Assembly: GCA_051746765.1 (NCBI GenBank)
Contig: JBNJFK010000047.1
Location: 1-12,833 of the forward strand
DNA from: JBBEBE01 sp051746765
Lineage (GTDB): Bacteria; Bacteroidota; Rhodothermia; Balneolales; Balneolaceae
Length of the DNA: 12,833 nucleotides
Direction: 5' to 3'
Part shown: in pieces, positions 1 through 6,917 of the stretch
Numbering within the stretch: the first letter of the stretch is position 1
Layout: every line of letters begins with the position of its first letter
Notes under the pieces: model-generated
What the model saw: the letters and a program-made list of their open reading frames with translations, nothing else
The model's database searches: none
What the model was told of the DNA's origin: nothing
Made by a program: the position numbers and the translations under genes

Positions 1-438
1 GGCAAGACGATTACCTGGGAAGCGAAAAGCTGTAATCCGAGAGGGCACGAGGGGTCGGCGACCGGCGTCTCTTTCCACGGAACGGAAGGCACGCTTATTA
101 TCGATGGAAACGGCTATACTCTCTACGACATGGACAACAACGTGGTCCAGGACTCCGAGAGCGATCCAGCTGACGCCGTGGACCGAACCGGTCCGGGGCA
201 GAGCCTCGATCAAGGGCATCAGAATAATTTCTTTGATGCGATTCAGGACGGAATTACTCCCAACTCCGTCATTCAGGATGTGAACACCAGTGTTCACCTC
301 TGCCACCTGGGCAACGTGGCCCACCGAGTGGGTCACACCATTCACTGCGACTCGCATGACGGCACCATTATCGGTGACCGGGAAGCGATGTCCTATTGGA
401 AACGAACCTACGAGCCGGGCTGGGAGCCAACGCTCTGA
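1..438 (+). CDS. Gfo/Idh/MocA family oxidoreductase, C-terminal part (5' end outside window)
   Basis: The reading frame is open from base 1 to the TGA at 436-438, so the N-terminal Rossmann domain lies outside the window. The 145 visible residues have features of the C-terminal alpha/beta domain of this superfamily. They include a strand pair around FHGTEGTLIIDG, the helix HQNNFFDAIQDG that normally precedes the conserved 'N-F-x-D-x-I' stretch, and a C-terminal tail WKRTYEPGWE like those of sugar-oxidising members. Known members oxidise sugars, inositols or glycosides with NAD(P). In FCB and planctomycete genomes many are exported by Tat, but the signal region is not visible here. The next gene is a second member of the superfamily 35 bases downstream on the same strand, so the two are probably co-transcribed. 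The substrate cannot be deduced from this fragment. Confidence 0.85.
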   Translation, partial: GKTITWEAKSCNPRGHEGSATGVSFHGTEGTLIIDGNGYTLYDMDNNVVQDSESDPADAVDRTGPGQSLDQGHQNNFFDAIQDGITPNSVIQDVNTSVHLCHLGNVAHRVGHTIHCDSHDGTIIGDREAMSYWKRTYEPGWEPTL

Positions 439-461
439 CATTCAAATTATCATCACTCTTC

Positions 462-467
462 AAGGAG
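462..467 (+). promoter_or_regulatory. Shine-Dalgarno for the second Gfo/Idh/MocA gene
   Basis: AAGGAG lies 6 bases before the ATG at 474. It decides the start: the frame stays open further upstream, to 396, but that would overlap the preceding gene and put extra residues in front of a clean export signal. It is one of only two strong Shine-Dalgarno sites seen in the window. Confidence 0.8.
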
Positions 468-473
468 AAACCC

Positions 474-1496
474 ATGAGTAATTCACTTGATCGAAAATCA
501 TTTCTTGCCTCCATGGCCCTGGCTGGAGCCGGTGTCACCATGGCGGGAAGCAGCGCATTTGCACAAAACCGGCAGCCAAACGATGAGCCGATTCCGGTCG
601 GCATCATCGGACTGGATACGTCGCACAGCATCGCCTTTACCCGACTCATCAACTCGCCGCAAAGTGGCGTCCCAACCGGGTTCAAGGTGGTCGCCGCCCA
701 TCCATACGGAAGCCGTGATTTGGAAGAATCCAGCAGTCGGATTCCGGGTTATATCGAGGAGATCCAGGAGATGGGCGTCGATGTCGTCGACTCCATCGAT
801 GAACTTCTGCAACAAAGCGAAGTCATTTTACTGGAGACCAACGACGGACACCCCCGGCTGGAGCAGGCGACCCAGGTTATCGAAGCCGGGAAGCGGATGT
901 TCATCGACAAGCCGGTCTCCGCTTCGCTGCGGGATACGATCCGAATCTATGAACGAGCCGAACAGCAGGGAGTACCGGTCTGGTCCAGCTCCTCTCTTCG
1001 TTACATGACAGCTGCCCAACAGGTTCGACACGAGGGGGCCGTCGGAGATGTTCTGGGGGCCGAAACTTACAGCCCGGCCAGTCTGGAACCGACGCATCCG
1101 GACCTCTTCTGGTATAGTATTCACGGTGTCGAAATCCTCTACACGTTGATGGGGACCGGTTGCCAAACCGTTCAACGAATCAAAACGGATGGAACCGATC
1201 TGGTAACAGGTCAGTGGACCGGTGATCGAATCGGAGTCTTCCGGGGAATCCGAAAAGGCGATGCCGGCTATGGTGGTCGTGCCTACGGCACGGAGGGAAT
1301 TCTGGATCTGGGTGAGTTCGGAGGCTACGGGCCACTCATGGATCACATCCTCGACTTTTTCCGTACCGGAGAGAAACCGGTATCGGACGAAGAGACGATC
1401 GAGCTCTATGTGTTTATGGAAGCGGCCGACGAAAGTACCCGTCAGGGAGGTGCAGCTGTCTCCATCGCAGACGTGATTGCGAATGCACGATCCTGA
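474..1496 (+). CDS. Exported Gfo/Idh/MocA-type oxidoreductase with DTSH dinucleotide loop
   Basis: A protein of 340 residues, the usual length for the superfamily. Residues 1-31 form an export signal (DRKSFLAS, a hydrophobic Ala/Gly stretch, then SSAFAQ as probable cleavage site). It resembles a Tat signal with Arg-Lys in place of the twin arginines. The Rossmann strand follows at 41-51 (PVGIIGLDTSH), where the usual GxGxxG loop is degenerate. The EKP-like motif is DKPVSAS at 145-151, and a conserved helix with His218 (YSIHGVE, 215-220) fits the catalytic region of the C-terminal domain. The family transfers hydride between NAD(P) and a sugar or polyol carbon; the substrate here is unknown. 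It follows a second family member by 35 bases and has a strong Shine-Dalgarno, and it ends just before a terminator, so it is the last gene of a plus-strand operon. Confidence 0.85.
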   Translation: MSNSLDRKSFLASMALAGAGVTMAGSSAFAQNRQPNDEPIPVGIIGLDTSHSIAFTRLINSPQSGVPTGFKVVAAHPYGSRDLEESSSRIPGYIEEIQEMGVDVVDSIDELLQQSEVILLETNDGHPRLEQATQVIEAGKRMFIDKPVSASLRDTIRIYERAEQQGVPVWSSSSLRYMTAAQQVRHEGAVGDVLGAETYSPASLEPTHPDLFWYSIHGVEILYTLMGTGCQTVQRIKTDGTDLVTGQWTGDRIGVFRGIRKGDAGYGGRAYGTEGILDLGEFGGYGPLMDHILDFFRTGEKPVSDEETIELYVFMEAADESTRQGGAAVSIADVIANARS

Positions 1497-1503
1497 TCCT
1501 CCG

Positions 1504-1557
1504 GTTCGGTGACCATTCCCGGATCGCGCTCCGCGCTCCGGTACGTCTCACCGGAAC
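1504..1557 (+). repeat. Imperfect nested inverted repeat after the oxidoreductase gene
   Basis: GTTCGGTGA (1504-1512) pairs with TCACCGGAAC (1548-1557) with one bulged G. Inside it, CCGGA (1519-1523) pairs with TCCGG (1537-1541) and GCGC (1526-1529) with GCGC (1533-1536), leaving a three-base loop. A 7-base direct repeat CGCGCTC (1525-1531, 1532-1538) forms part of the inner stem. It has no T-run of its own and lies just before the terminator. It may protect the 3' end of the mRNA or may be a chance GC-rich structure. Confidence 0.4.
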
Positions 1558-1573
1558 TGCAATTGTTGAACAG

Positions 1574-1619
1574 ACCCGATCCTGTTGCCACTCAGCCGGT
1601 GAAACAGGTCGGGTTTTTT
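1574..1619 (+). terminator. Rho-independent terminator of the oxidoreductase operon
   Basis: CCCGA (1575-1579) plus CCTGTT (1581-1586) pair with AACAGG (1603-1608) plus TCGGG (1609-1613), with one bulged T at 1580 and a 16-base loop. Six T residues follow directly (1614-1619). The T-run is on the plus strand, so it ends transcription from the left. The opposing minus-strand gene stops at 1673, so the hairpin also lies between convergent genes, but it has no T-run for that direction. Confidence 0.85.
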
Positions 1620-1672
1620 CATGTCTGCAGGTTTCATTCCAAACCGGGCATGTTCATGAATCACGGTTGGGT

Positions 1673-2824
1673 TTACGACGGGAGCAACCGGACCAACAGA
1701 CCGGTATCCTCGGTCACGAAGTAGATGAATCCGTCAGGAGCAGAGCGAACTTGTCGGACCCTCCCGATGTGGGGCAACAGATGTTCATCTCTCGGATCCC
1801 CGTCATCATACCCGGACGTACGATTGAGCAACCGCTGACGGAGGGATCCCACAAATAGATCTCCGTTCCACCCTTCGTACCGCCGGCTCCGATTGAAATC
1901 CATACCGGAAGGCGAAATGGCCGGAGTCCAGTGGTGTATCGGAGGTTCGGTTCCGTCGAGCAGGGTATCCGGTGTGATGTACGTACTGTCATACTCCAGA
2001 CTGTAGGTTGCCAGCGGCCAGCCGTAGTTGCCCCCCTTCTCGAGTCGGTTCAGCTCGTCTCCCCCAAACTCGCCATGCTCATTGGACCAGATCTCGTCCC
2101 GCTCCGGATGAGGTACAAGTGCCTGATGCTCCCGATGTCCGTAGCTGTAGATCTCCGGTAGTGCATCATCGCGCCCAACAAACGGATTGTCCTCCGGGAT
2201 GGATCCATCATCATGAAGTCGCATCGTCTTTCCGGAGTGGTGCAGAAGGTCCTGTGAGTTCATCCGTTCACCCCGGATACCGACCGAAAAATAGAGGTAC
2301 CCCTCCCGGTCAAAGGCGATCCGGCTTCCGGTCCAGCCACCCCCGCCACGTACCGGTCCGGCCGCATAAAGCTCTTCGATATCGAGTAGTTGGTTCCCCT
2401 CAACCCTCGCCCGCATGAGTTTGCTGTAGGCGTGACCCTCTTCGTCCGGATCGACATAGACCGAAAAGTAAAGCCAGCCATTCTCGTCAAACCCGGGATG
2501 GAGACGAAGATCACGCAACCCTTCCGGCAGTTGAGGCTCCATCGCCACCGTCTGCTCGCGTTCGCCGTTGGTTACCCGGATGGTTCCGTTTCGTTCGCCA
2601 ATCAGAACTCGTCCATCCGGCAGAAACTCCATTCCCCAGGGGCGGTTCAGCCCGGTCAACAATGTATCTGCCACAAAATCCTGAACCTCCGATGTCAAGG
2701 TCTCCGGCATTGGGTCGGGCATCGGGAAGTAGTGCTCCCGATCATACGTTTCGGATTGACAACCGCTAAAGATAAGTGCGAGGAGCGCCGGCAGCAGGCC
2801 GACCATTCGTAACGTCTGTTTCAT
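1673..2824 (-). CDS. Lipoprotein of the PQQ-dependent glucose/sorbosone dehydrogenase family, catalytic His replaced
   Basis: A protein of 383 residues. It starts at the ATG at 2824 because this gives a textbook lipoprotein signal (MKQTLRM, hydrophobic core, FSGC with Cys22); the frame stays open to 2881 but the extra residues do not fit a signal. The beta-propeller family signatures follow in order: NRPWGMEFLPDGRVLIGER (60-78), DLRLHPGFDENGWLYFSV (105-122), RIAFDREGYLYFSVG (168-182), DGSIPEDNPF (206-215), SYGHREHQALVPHP (227-240), NEHGEFGGDELN (248-259) and NYGWP (266-270). Relatives such as E. coli YliI and soluble glucose dehydrogenase oxidise aldoses at C1 with PQQ. From memory, those enzymes have a general-base His four residues before the RL/RI of the third motif; here it is Trp164. 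The N-P-Q-G after the conserved Arg is also changed to E-H-Q-A. It may therefore be inactive or have changed chemistry. It is the last gene of the minus-strand operon, about 100 bases after the PLP gene. Confidence 0.85.
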   Translation of the reverse strand: MKQTLRMVGLLPALLALIFSGCQSETYDREHYFPMPDPMPETLTSEVQDFVADTLLTGLNRPWGMEFLPDGRVLIGERNGTIRVTNGEREQTVAMEPQLPEGLRDLRLHPGFDENGWLYFSVYVDPDEEGHAYSKLMRARVEGNQLLDIEELYAAGPVRGGGGWTGSRIAFDREGYLYFSVGIRGERMNSQDLLHHSGKTMRLHDDGSIPEDNPFVGRDDALPEIYSYGHREHQALVPHPERDEIWSNEHGEFGGDELNRLEKGGNYGWPLATYSLEYDSTYITPDTLLDGTEPPIHHWTPAISPSGMDFNRSRRYEGWNGDLFVGSLRQRLLNRTSGYDDGDPRDEHLLPHIGRVRQVRSAPDGFIYFVTEDTGLLVRLLPS

Positions 2825-2906
2825 ATCGTGTGTAAGGTGTGGTTTGTTCGTCCGTGCAAGCAGGTTCGGAACCGCCGACACCCACCGTCACGAAAACTCT
2901 GATTCG

Positions 2907-2925
2907 TCAGACCGAAAGGGCCTGA
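2907..2925 (-). other. Intercistronic hairpin between the PLP-enzyme and PQQ-lipoprotein genes
   Basis: TCAGACC (2907-2913) and GGCCTGA (2919-2925) form a 7-base-pair stem with one G-U pair and a 5-base loop. It lies directly after the TGA of the PLP gene (2927-2929). No T-run follows on the minus strand, so it is more likely an mRNA-stability or partial-attenuation element than a full terminator. Confidence 0.35.
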
Positions 2926-2926
2926 G

Positions 2927-4204
2927 TCACGAGACGACCTCGTCGAAAATTTCATTCAACCGCCGCGAGACGACCCGCTCCTGCCCCGGTCGTGCCATCG
3001 CCATGCAGACAAAGACTCCTTCCCCCAGCCACCCCTTGGTAGCCGTTTCGATTGAAGGGTGCCCCTCCCGAAGTCCCCGGATCAGATCTTGATGGGTGAA
3101 ATCGAGAGCGTCCTCGTCCCAATCGATCCGGACCTGCGGAAAGTGGTTCCCGATCTCCTGAACAATGATTTCGGTCTCCAGTTGCGGATATCGGGAAAGT
3201 GACTGTCGAATGGAATCCGCGATTTCATCTTGTTCACGTCGCCATGCCTCTTCGTCCATGTTCAAAAACTGCTCAACGGCAACTAGAAGACCCAGCATCT
3301 CCTCTTTGTTGACCTTCATCCCGCGTCCGATCGAGTTGGAGTTTGGGGAGTGGTTCAACCGGGCGGCCTCAATCAGATCCTTGCGTCCAGTTAGCAGTCC
3401 GGTGCTTTGCGGCCCCCGAAGCCCTTTCCCGCCCGAGATGGTCACCAGATCGAAACCCATCTCGTTGTATTTCCAGAGATTCTCTTTGGGCGGGACATCG
3501 GCTGCGCAGTCGATGAACACGGGAATTCCGTGTTTTTTTCCGAGTTGCAGGAAGGTCTCGTCCCGAATTTCACCCCAGTAATTGGCCGCATTCATAAAGA
3601 GCATCATCGCGGTCCGTTCGTTGACGGCTGCCTCGAGCTCTTCGACCGTCTCGACCTCTACAAAGCGGATTCCCGTATTGCGTACACCGTGATCATAGGA
3701 GTAGCGGTGGCGACGCTGTACGATCACTTCGGCCCGGGGTCCCGGCAGGTTGGGAATATCGTGGATCTTCTGTGGGTCCTTTCCGGTGAGAACAGCAGCG
3801 GTTCCGAGCGTCAGGGCCGAGGCAGCACCTGCGGTCACCATGGCGGCTTCGGCCCGGCAGAGCTCGGCGAGTCGTTCCCCGACCCGATCGGCAAACTCAT
3901 TCATGTTCACATATTGATGCACCCCGAATTGGATCGCCTGTACCACTTCCGGAAGCATCAACGACCCTCCCAGATAGGTATGTGTCCCCGTTGCGTTGAT
4001 CAGGGTTCGGACTCCCAATTCATTGTAGAAATCGCGATACGGAAGGTCATCGGCCCGGCGTTGCAGCTCGGCCTCTTCTGCCGACATTCCTTCATACCGG
4101 CCGGTTGACTCTTCAATTTTCCCGTTTTTTCCTCTCAACCAGCCGGCGCCCAGCACGGGAGCCGATGCAAGCCAGGAGAGCATCTCTTTTCGTTTCATGG
4201 ACAT
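2927..4204 (-). CDS. SelA/DgaE-like PLP-dependent enzyme with Tat-like export signal
   Basis: A 425-residue fold-type I PLP enzyme. The N-terminus (MKRKEMLSW, then a short hydrophobic stretch to about residue 24) looks like an export signal with Arg-Lys instead of twin arginine. The core begins at about residue 58 with YNELGVRTLINATGTHTYLGG, the typical opening of the SelA-like group. Cofactor contacts visible are TAGAASAL (124-131, phosphate loop), Asp232 in FIDCAADVPP (ring nitrogen), and Lys260 in ISGGKGLRGPQSTG (Schiff-base lysine). Family members include selenocysteine synthase SelA and D-glucosaminate-6-phosphate ammonia-lyase DgaE. A SelA role is unlikely: no selB, tRNA-Sec or other selenium gene is visible, and SelA proper is cytoplasmic. 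Genes of this type often sit beside cog3964 amidohydrolases, as here (23 bases after AH1). A lyase or dehydratase acting on a 2-amino acid or sugar acid is the best guess; the substrate is unknown. Confidence 0.85.
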   Translation of the reverse strand: MSMKRKEMLSWLASAPVLGAGWLRGKNGKIEESTGRYEGMSAEEAELQRRADDLPYRDFYNELGVRTLINATGTHTYLGGSLMLPEVVQAIQFGVHQYVNMNEFADRVGERLAELCRAEAAMVTAGAASALTLGTAAVLTGKDPQKIHDIPNLPGPRAEVIVQRRHRYSYDHGVRNTGIRFVEVETVEELEAAVNERTAMMLFMNAANYWGEIRDETFLQLGKKHGIPVFIDCAADVPPKENLWKYNEMGFDLVTISGGKGLRGPQSTGLLTGRKDLIEAARLNHSPNSNSIGRGMKVNKEEMLGLLVAVEQFLNMDEEAWRREQDEIADSIRQSLSRYPQLETEIIVQEIGNHFPQVRIDWDEDALDFTHQDLIRGLREGHPSIETATKGWLGEGVFVCMAMARPGQERVVSRRLNEIFDEVVS

Positions 4205-4227
4205 TCTGTCTACTTCAACTGTTTCGA

Positions 4228-5502
4228 TTAACGCTGTCGCTCATCCTCTTGCCACGACCGGGCAGCCAGTCCGTTCCGGTCCCATACCACACGTCCTTCG
4301 CGCAGGGTCACTTCAGCTTCCCACTTGCGATCTCCCTGCAGTCGCTCGCCCCCGGAATCGACAAATCCGAACGACCCCTCTTCAAGTCGAAGAATGGCGA
4401 TATCCGCAACGGCTTGTTCACTCAGATGCCCCAGATCTTCTCGTCCCAACATTCGGGCCGTTCCCCACGTAGCGCGAGCGAGAAGGTCGGAAGGGTCCAT
4501 TCCGAGGTTCATGAACTTGGACATCACGTTGAGCATGTTTTTCATTCCGGCATTCATGCTGAATCGGTGCAGGTCGGTCCCGAACGCATCGGGGAGGAAC
4601 CCCTGTTCCAACGCCGGTGCTGCGAGATCGTAGTGAAAACTCACACCTCCATGTCCGGTATCGAAATAGACGCCCCGCTCTCGCGCAGCAATCATGTCGG
4701 GCCGAACCATCCCCTCTTCCGTGAGGATGTGTTCACGATCGTGGACCTCTCCGTAAATATGGGTCAGGATGTCCCCGTCTTCGAGTCGCTCCAGAATTTC
4801 GCTCATAGGCAATTCCGGTAGGTGACACTCGACAAAGAGCCGTGTTCCACTCTCGCGTGCCGCCTGTTGGGCCCGCTCGAACGGGGTCCAGTCGGGAGAG
4901 TAAAAGTGACCAATCTTGGTGCCCACCAACCAGTCGTCATGCTCTTCGAGAGCTGCGACCGTGCGTTCGACATCCATGTCTTCGACACGCTGGTTGTGAT
5001 TGTGGTCCAGCATCCCGTACCCGACGATGTTCAGAAAAGCGAGAACCCGGGTCGTCGAAGGATCCACCACATTCTCCTTGAACTGCTCCACATTTCGCCA
5101 TCCCGACGTACCGGCATCAACGACTGTTGTAATCCCGTTCCGCAGGGTAAAGTTGTCCGGTGAGACACTGGAAAACCCGCTGGCAAACGCTCCGGAAAAT
5201 CCCCCGTCGTCTGCACCAATCCGGGGACCGGTAAAGTAGTGCCCGTGCGGGTCGATCAAGCCGGGTGCAACGTAGAGCCCTTCGGCATCGATTCTCTGTT
5301 CTGCCTGATCGGCATCTATCTGCGAAGCAACACGGGCAACTCGTCCATCCAGAATGGCGACGTCCATTACCTGATCCACCCCGTTTCGGGCATCGACCAC
5401 GTGACCGTTATCAATCAACAGATCATAGACCGGTTCCGGATTGGACTGGCAGGACGCCAGTCCGAATCCGATTCCGAGCAGAAAAAGCGTTATTCGTCCC
5501 AT
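4228..5502 (-). CDS. AH1: lipoprotein amidohydrolase of the cog3964-like group
   Basis: A 424-residue metal-dependent hydrolase (TIM-barrel amidohydrolase superfamily). The start is the ATG at 5502, which overlaps the end of AH2 by 13 bases and gives a clear lipoprotein signal (MGRITLFLLGIGFGLASC, Cys18). Putative active-site residues in order are His86 and His88 (IDPHGHYF), Lys196 (VGTKIGHF, expected carboxylated lysine), Glu225 (FVECHLPE, where relatives have His), His248 (ILTHIYGE) and Asp310 (FGTDLHRFSMN). The motif FDTGHGGVSF (280-289) and the C-terminal tail GRVVWDRNGLAARSW (403-417) are shared with its three neighbours. Characterised cog3964 enzymes (Atu3266, EF0837) hydrolyse acyl esters such as acetyl-(R)-mandelate; the substrate here is unknown. 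The lipid anchor makes it the only membrane-tethered member of the four. Its closest paralogue in the window is AH4. Confidence 0.88.
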   Translation of the reverse strand: MGRITLFLLGIGFGLASCQSNPEPVYDLLIDNGHVVDARNGVDQVMDVAILDGRVARVASQIDADQAEQRIDAEGLYVAPGLIDPHGHYFTGPRIGADDGGFSGAFASGFSSVSPDNFTLRNGITTVVDAGTSGWRNVEQFKENVVDPSTTRVLAFLNIVGYGMLDHNHNQRVEDMDVERTVAALEEHDDWLVGTKIGHFYSPDWTPFERAQQAARESGTRLFVECHLPELPMSEILERLEDGDILTHIYGEVHDREHILTEEGMVRPDMIAARERGVYFDTGHGGVSFHYDLAAPALEQGFLPDAFGTDLHRFSMNAGMKNMLNVMSKFMNLGMDPSDLLARATWGTARMLGREDLGHLSEQAVADIAILRLEEGSFGFVDSGGERLQGDRKWEAEVTLREGRVVWDRNGLAARSWQEDERQR

Positions 5503-6842
5503 GTCGGCTCTTCCCAGTCCGGTGCACTGATACCATTCAGATCGTAAACCACACGACCGGCACGAACGGTCAGTTCGGTTTCGAGCTTCTCTTCACCCTC
5601 GACTCGTTGTCCACGGGCATCCAGATATCCGAAAGATCCTTCCTTTTTGCGGAGAACGGCAATATCTGCCTCGGCTCCAACACTCAAATGGCCCAACTCT
5701 TCTCGCTGTAGCACCTGAGCCGGTTTCCAGGTGACCCGTTCGACCACATCTTCCAAACTCATGCCAATCGCCATGAACTTGGACATCACATTGTTCAGGT
5801 TCTTCATTCCGGCATTCATACTGTTGCGATAGAGGTCTGTCGAAATGGTATTGGGCCAAAATCCTTTCTGGCTTCCCGGAATTGCCTGATCCCATTGGAA
5901 TCCACCGGCGCCGTGACCAACATCAAAGATAATCCCGCGCTCCTGGGCAGGAAGAATGAAGGGGCGCAAATTTCCACTTTCGTCAATGGCACCCTGACGG
6001 CTGGAGCTTCCGAAGTGCGTGTGCGTCAAAATATCGCCGGGTCGCAATTTCTCCATGAGAAGTGTCTCGAGCGAGAGGGGGGGTTGATGTCCTCCGAAGT
6101 CGACCATCACCGGGACACCGGCCAGATTTCCCGCCTCAACGGCACGCTCAATCGGAGTAAAATCATCTCCCCGATAGTGGTGCGCTTTGATTCCGACGAC
6201 AAAATCGTCATTCTCGTTGATCATGAATGCAGTGGCATCGGGTTGCATCCCGTCAATGTAGTTGGAGTGAACACTGCCCAGCATGCCGTCTTCAGCAATG
6301 GAGACGAATGCGAGGATCCGCGTCTGTGACTCTTCGACGGTCTGCTTGCGAAAGGTAGGCAGATCCTTCCAGCCCGAAGAGCCCGCATCGACCATGGTGG
6401 TGATCCCGGTCCGAAACGAGAAGGCATCGGGACGAATACTTCCGTAGCTGTTGTTGATTTCGAATCCGGAGTAGCCCACCTCTTCGGTCCCGAAAAAGAT
6501 ATGCGTATGCATATCGATCAAACCGGGAACCACATAGAGTCCCTCGGCATTGGCTACACGCCGGGCACGGTCGGTGTCGATGGAACGCGATACCTCGGCA
6601 ATCTTGCCATCAATAACGGCGACGTCCATCGTTTGATTGACTCCGTTTTTTGGATCGACGACATGTCCACCTTTGATCAGCAGGTCGATCTGCTGTGCCT
6701 GTATGGCAAGGGGGAAAAGAACCAGTGCCATCATCAAGCCGGTCCATTTGCGGACACGCTGCCCGACTGTTCGTTTCTTTGTTGGGTACAGCGTGCTGTC
6801 CACGCCGGTTGGTCTGAGTTGTCTCATGATCTGTTTATTCAT
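5490..6842 (-). CDS. AH2: secreted amidohydrolase of the cog3964-like group
   Basis: 450 residues if the ATG at 6842 is used. ATGs at 6863 and 6827 and a TTG at 6866 are also in frame, and none has a clear Shine-Dalgarno. I avoided 6863 because a stable hairpin ends only 7 bases before it. The Sec signal has an unusually long basic leader before the hydrophobic core (WTGLMMALVLFPLAIQAQ, 33-50). Putative metal residues are His112/His114 (IDMHTHIFF), Lys219 (VGIKAHHY), Asp248 (VMVDFGGHQPPL, His expected), His274 (ILTHTHFG) and Asp336 (ISTDLYRNSMN). FDVGHGAGGF and the tail GRVVYDLNGISA are shared with the neighbours. It lies between AH3 and AH1 and its stop overlaps the AH1 start, so AH1 and AH2 are translationally coupled. 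It is most like AH3 in the strand-5 region (MVDFG). The substrate is unknown. Confidence 0.87.
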   Translation of the reverse strand: MNKQIMRQLRPTGVDSTLYPTKKRTVGQRVRKWTGLMMALVLFPLAIQAQQIDLLIKGGHVVDPKNGVNQTMDVAVIDGKIAEVSRSIDTDRARRVANAEGLYVVPGLIDMHTHIFFGTEEVGYSGFEINNSYGSIRPDAFSFRTGITTMVDAGSSGWKDLPTFRKQTVEESQTRILAFVSIAEDGMLGSVHSNYIDGMQPDATAFMINENDDFVVGIKAHHYRGDDFTPIERAVEAGNLAGVPVMVDFGGHQPPLSLETLLMEKLRPGDILTHTHFGSSSRQGAIDESGNLRPFILPAQERGIIFDVGHGAGGFQWDQAIPGSQKGFWPNTISTDLYRNSMNAGMKNLNNVMSKFMAIGMSLEDVVERVTWKPAQVLQREELGHLSVGAEADIAVLRKKEGSFGYLDARGQRVEGEEKLETELTVRAGRVVYDLNGISAPDWEEPTWDE

Positions 6843-6870
6843 CTGATTCCGGTTCCAGTGCATCAAACAG

Positions 6871-6901
6871 AACAGCCCGGCAATCTGCCGGGCCGCCTGT
6901 T
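6871..6901 (-). promoter_or_regulatory. Stem-loop between AH3 and AH2
   Basis: CCCGGCA (6876-6882) and TGCCGGG (6886-6892) form a perfect 7-base-pair stem with a three-base loop. AACAG (6871-6875) and CTGTT (6897-6901) extend it across a four-base bulge. On the transcript it lies just before the possible AH2 starts. There is no proper U-run, so it is more likely an intercistronic processing, stability or translation-control hairpin than a terminator. Confidence 0.55.
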
Positions 6902-6917
6902 TCCTCCATTCAGGTTC

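Noticed and set aside
396..473. Upstream extension of the second Gfo/Idh/MocA gene
   Set aside because: It overlaps the preceding gene and adds residues before a clean export signal; the strong Shine-Dalgarno at 462-467 supports the start at 474.
3407..4108. Plus-strand open frame of 233 codons opposite the PLP gene
   Set aside because: It is wholly antisense to a protein with intact PLP-binding motifs and has no family resemblance.
2927..4204. Selenocysteine synthase (SelA) as the name of the PLP gene
   Set aside because: No selB, selD or tRNA-Sec is visible, the protein has an export signal, and it sits in an amidohydrolase operon, where DgaE/SelA-like paralogues of other function are usual.
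4105..4821. Long plus-strand open frame (238 codons) opposite the PLP and AH1 genes
   Set aside because: It lies antisense to two proteins with clear family motifs, has no recognisable domain and crosses the gap between them. It is a by-product of codon bias.
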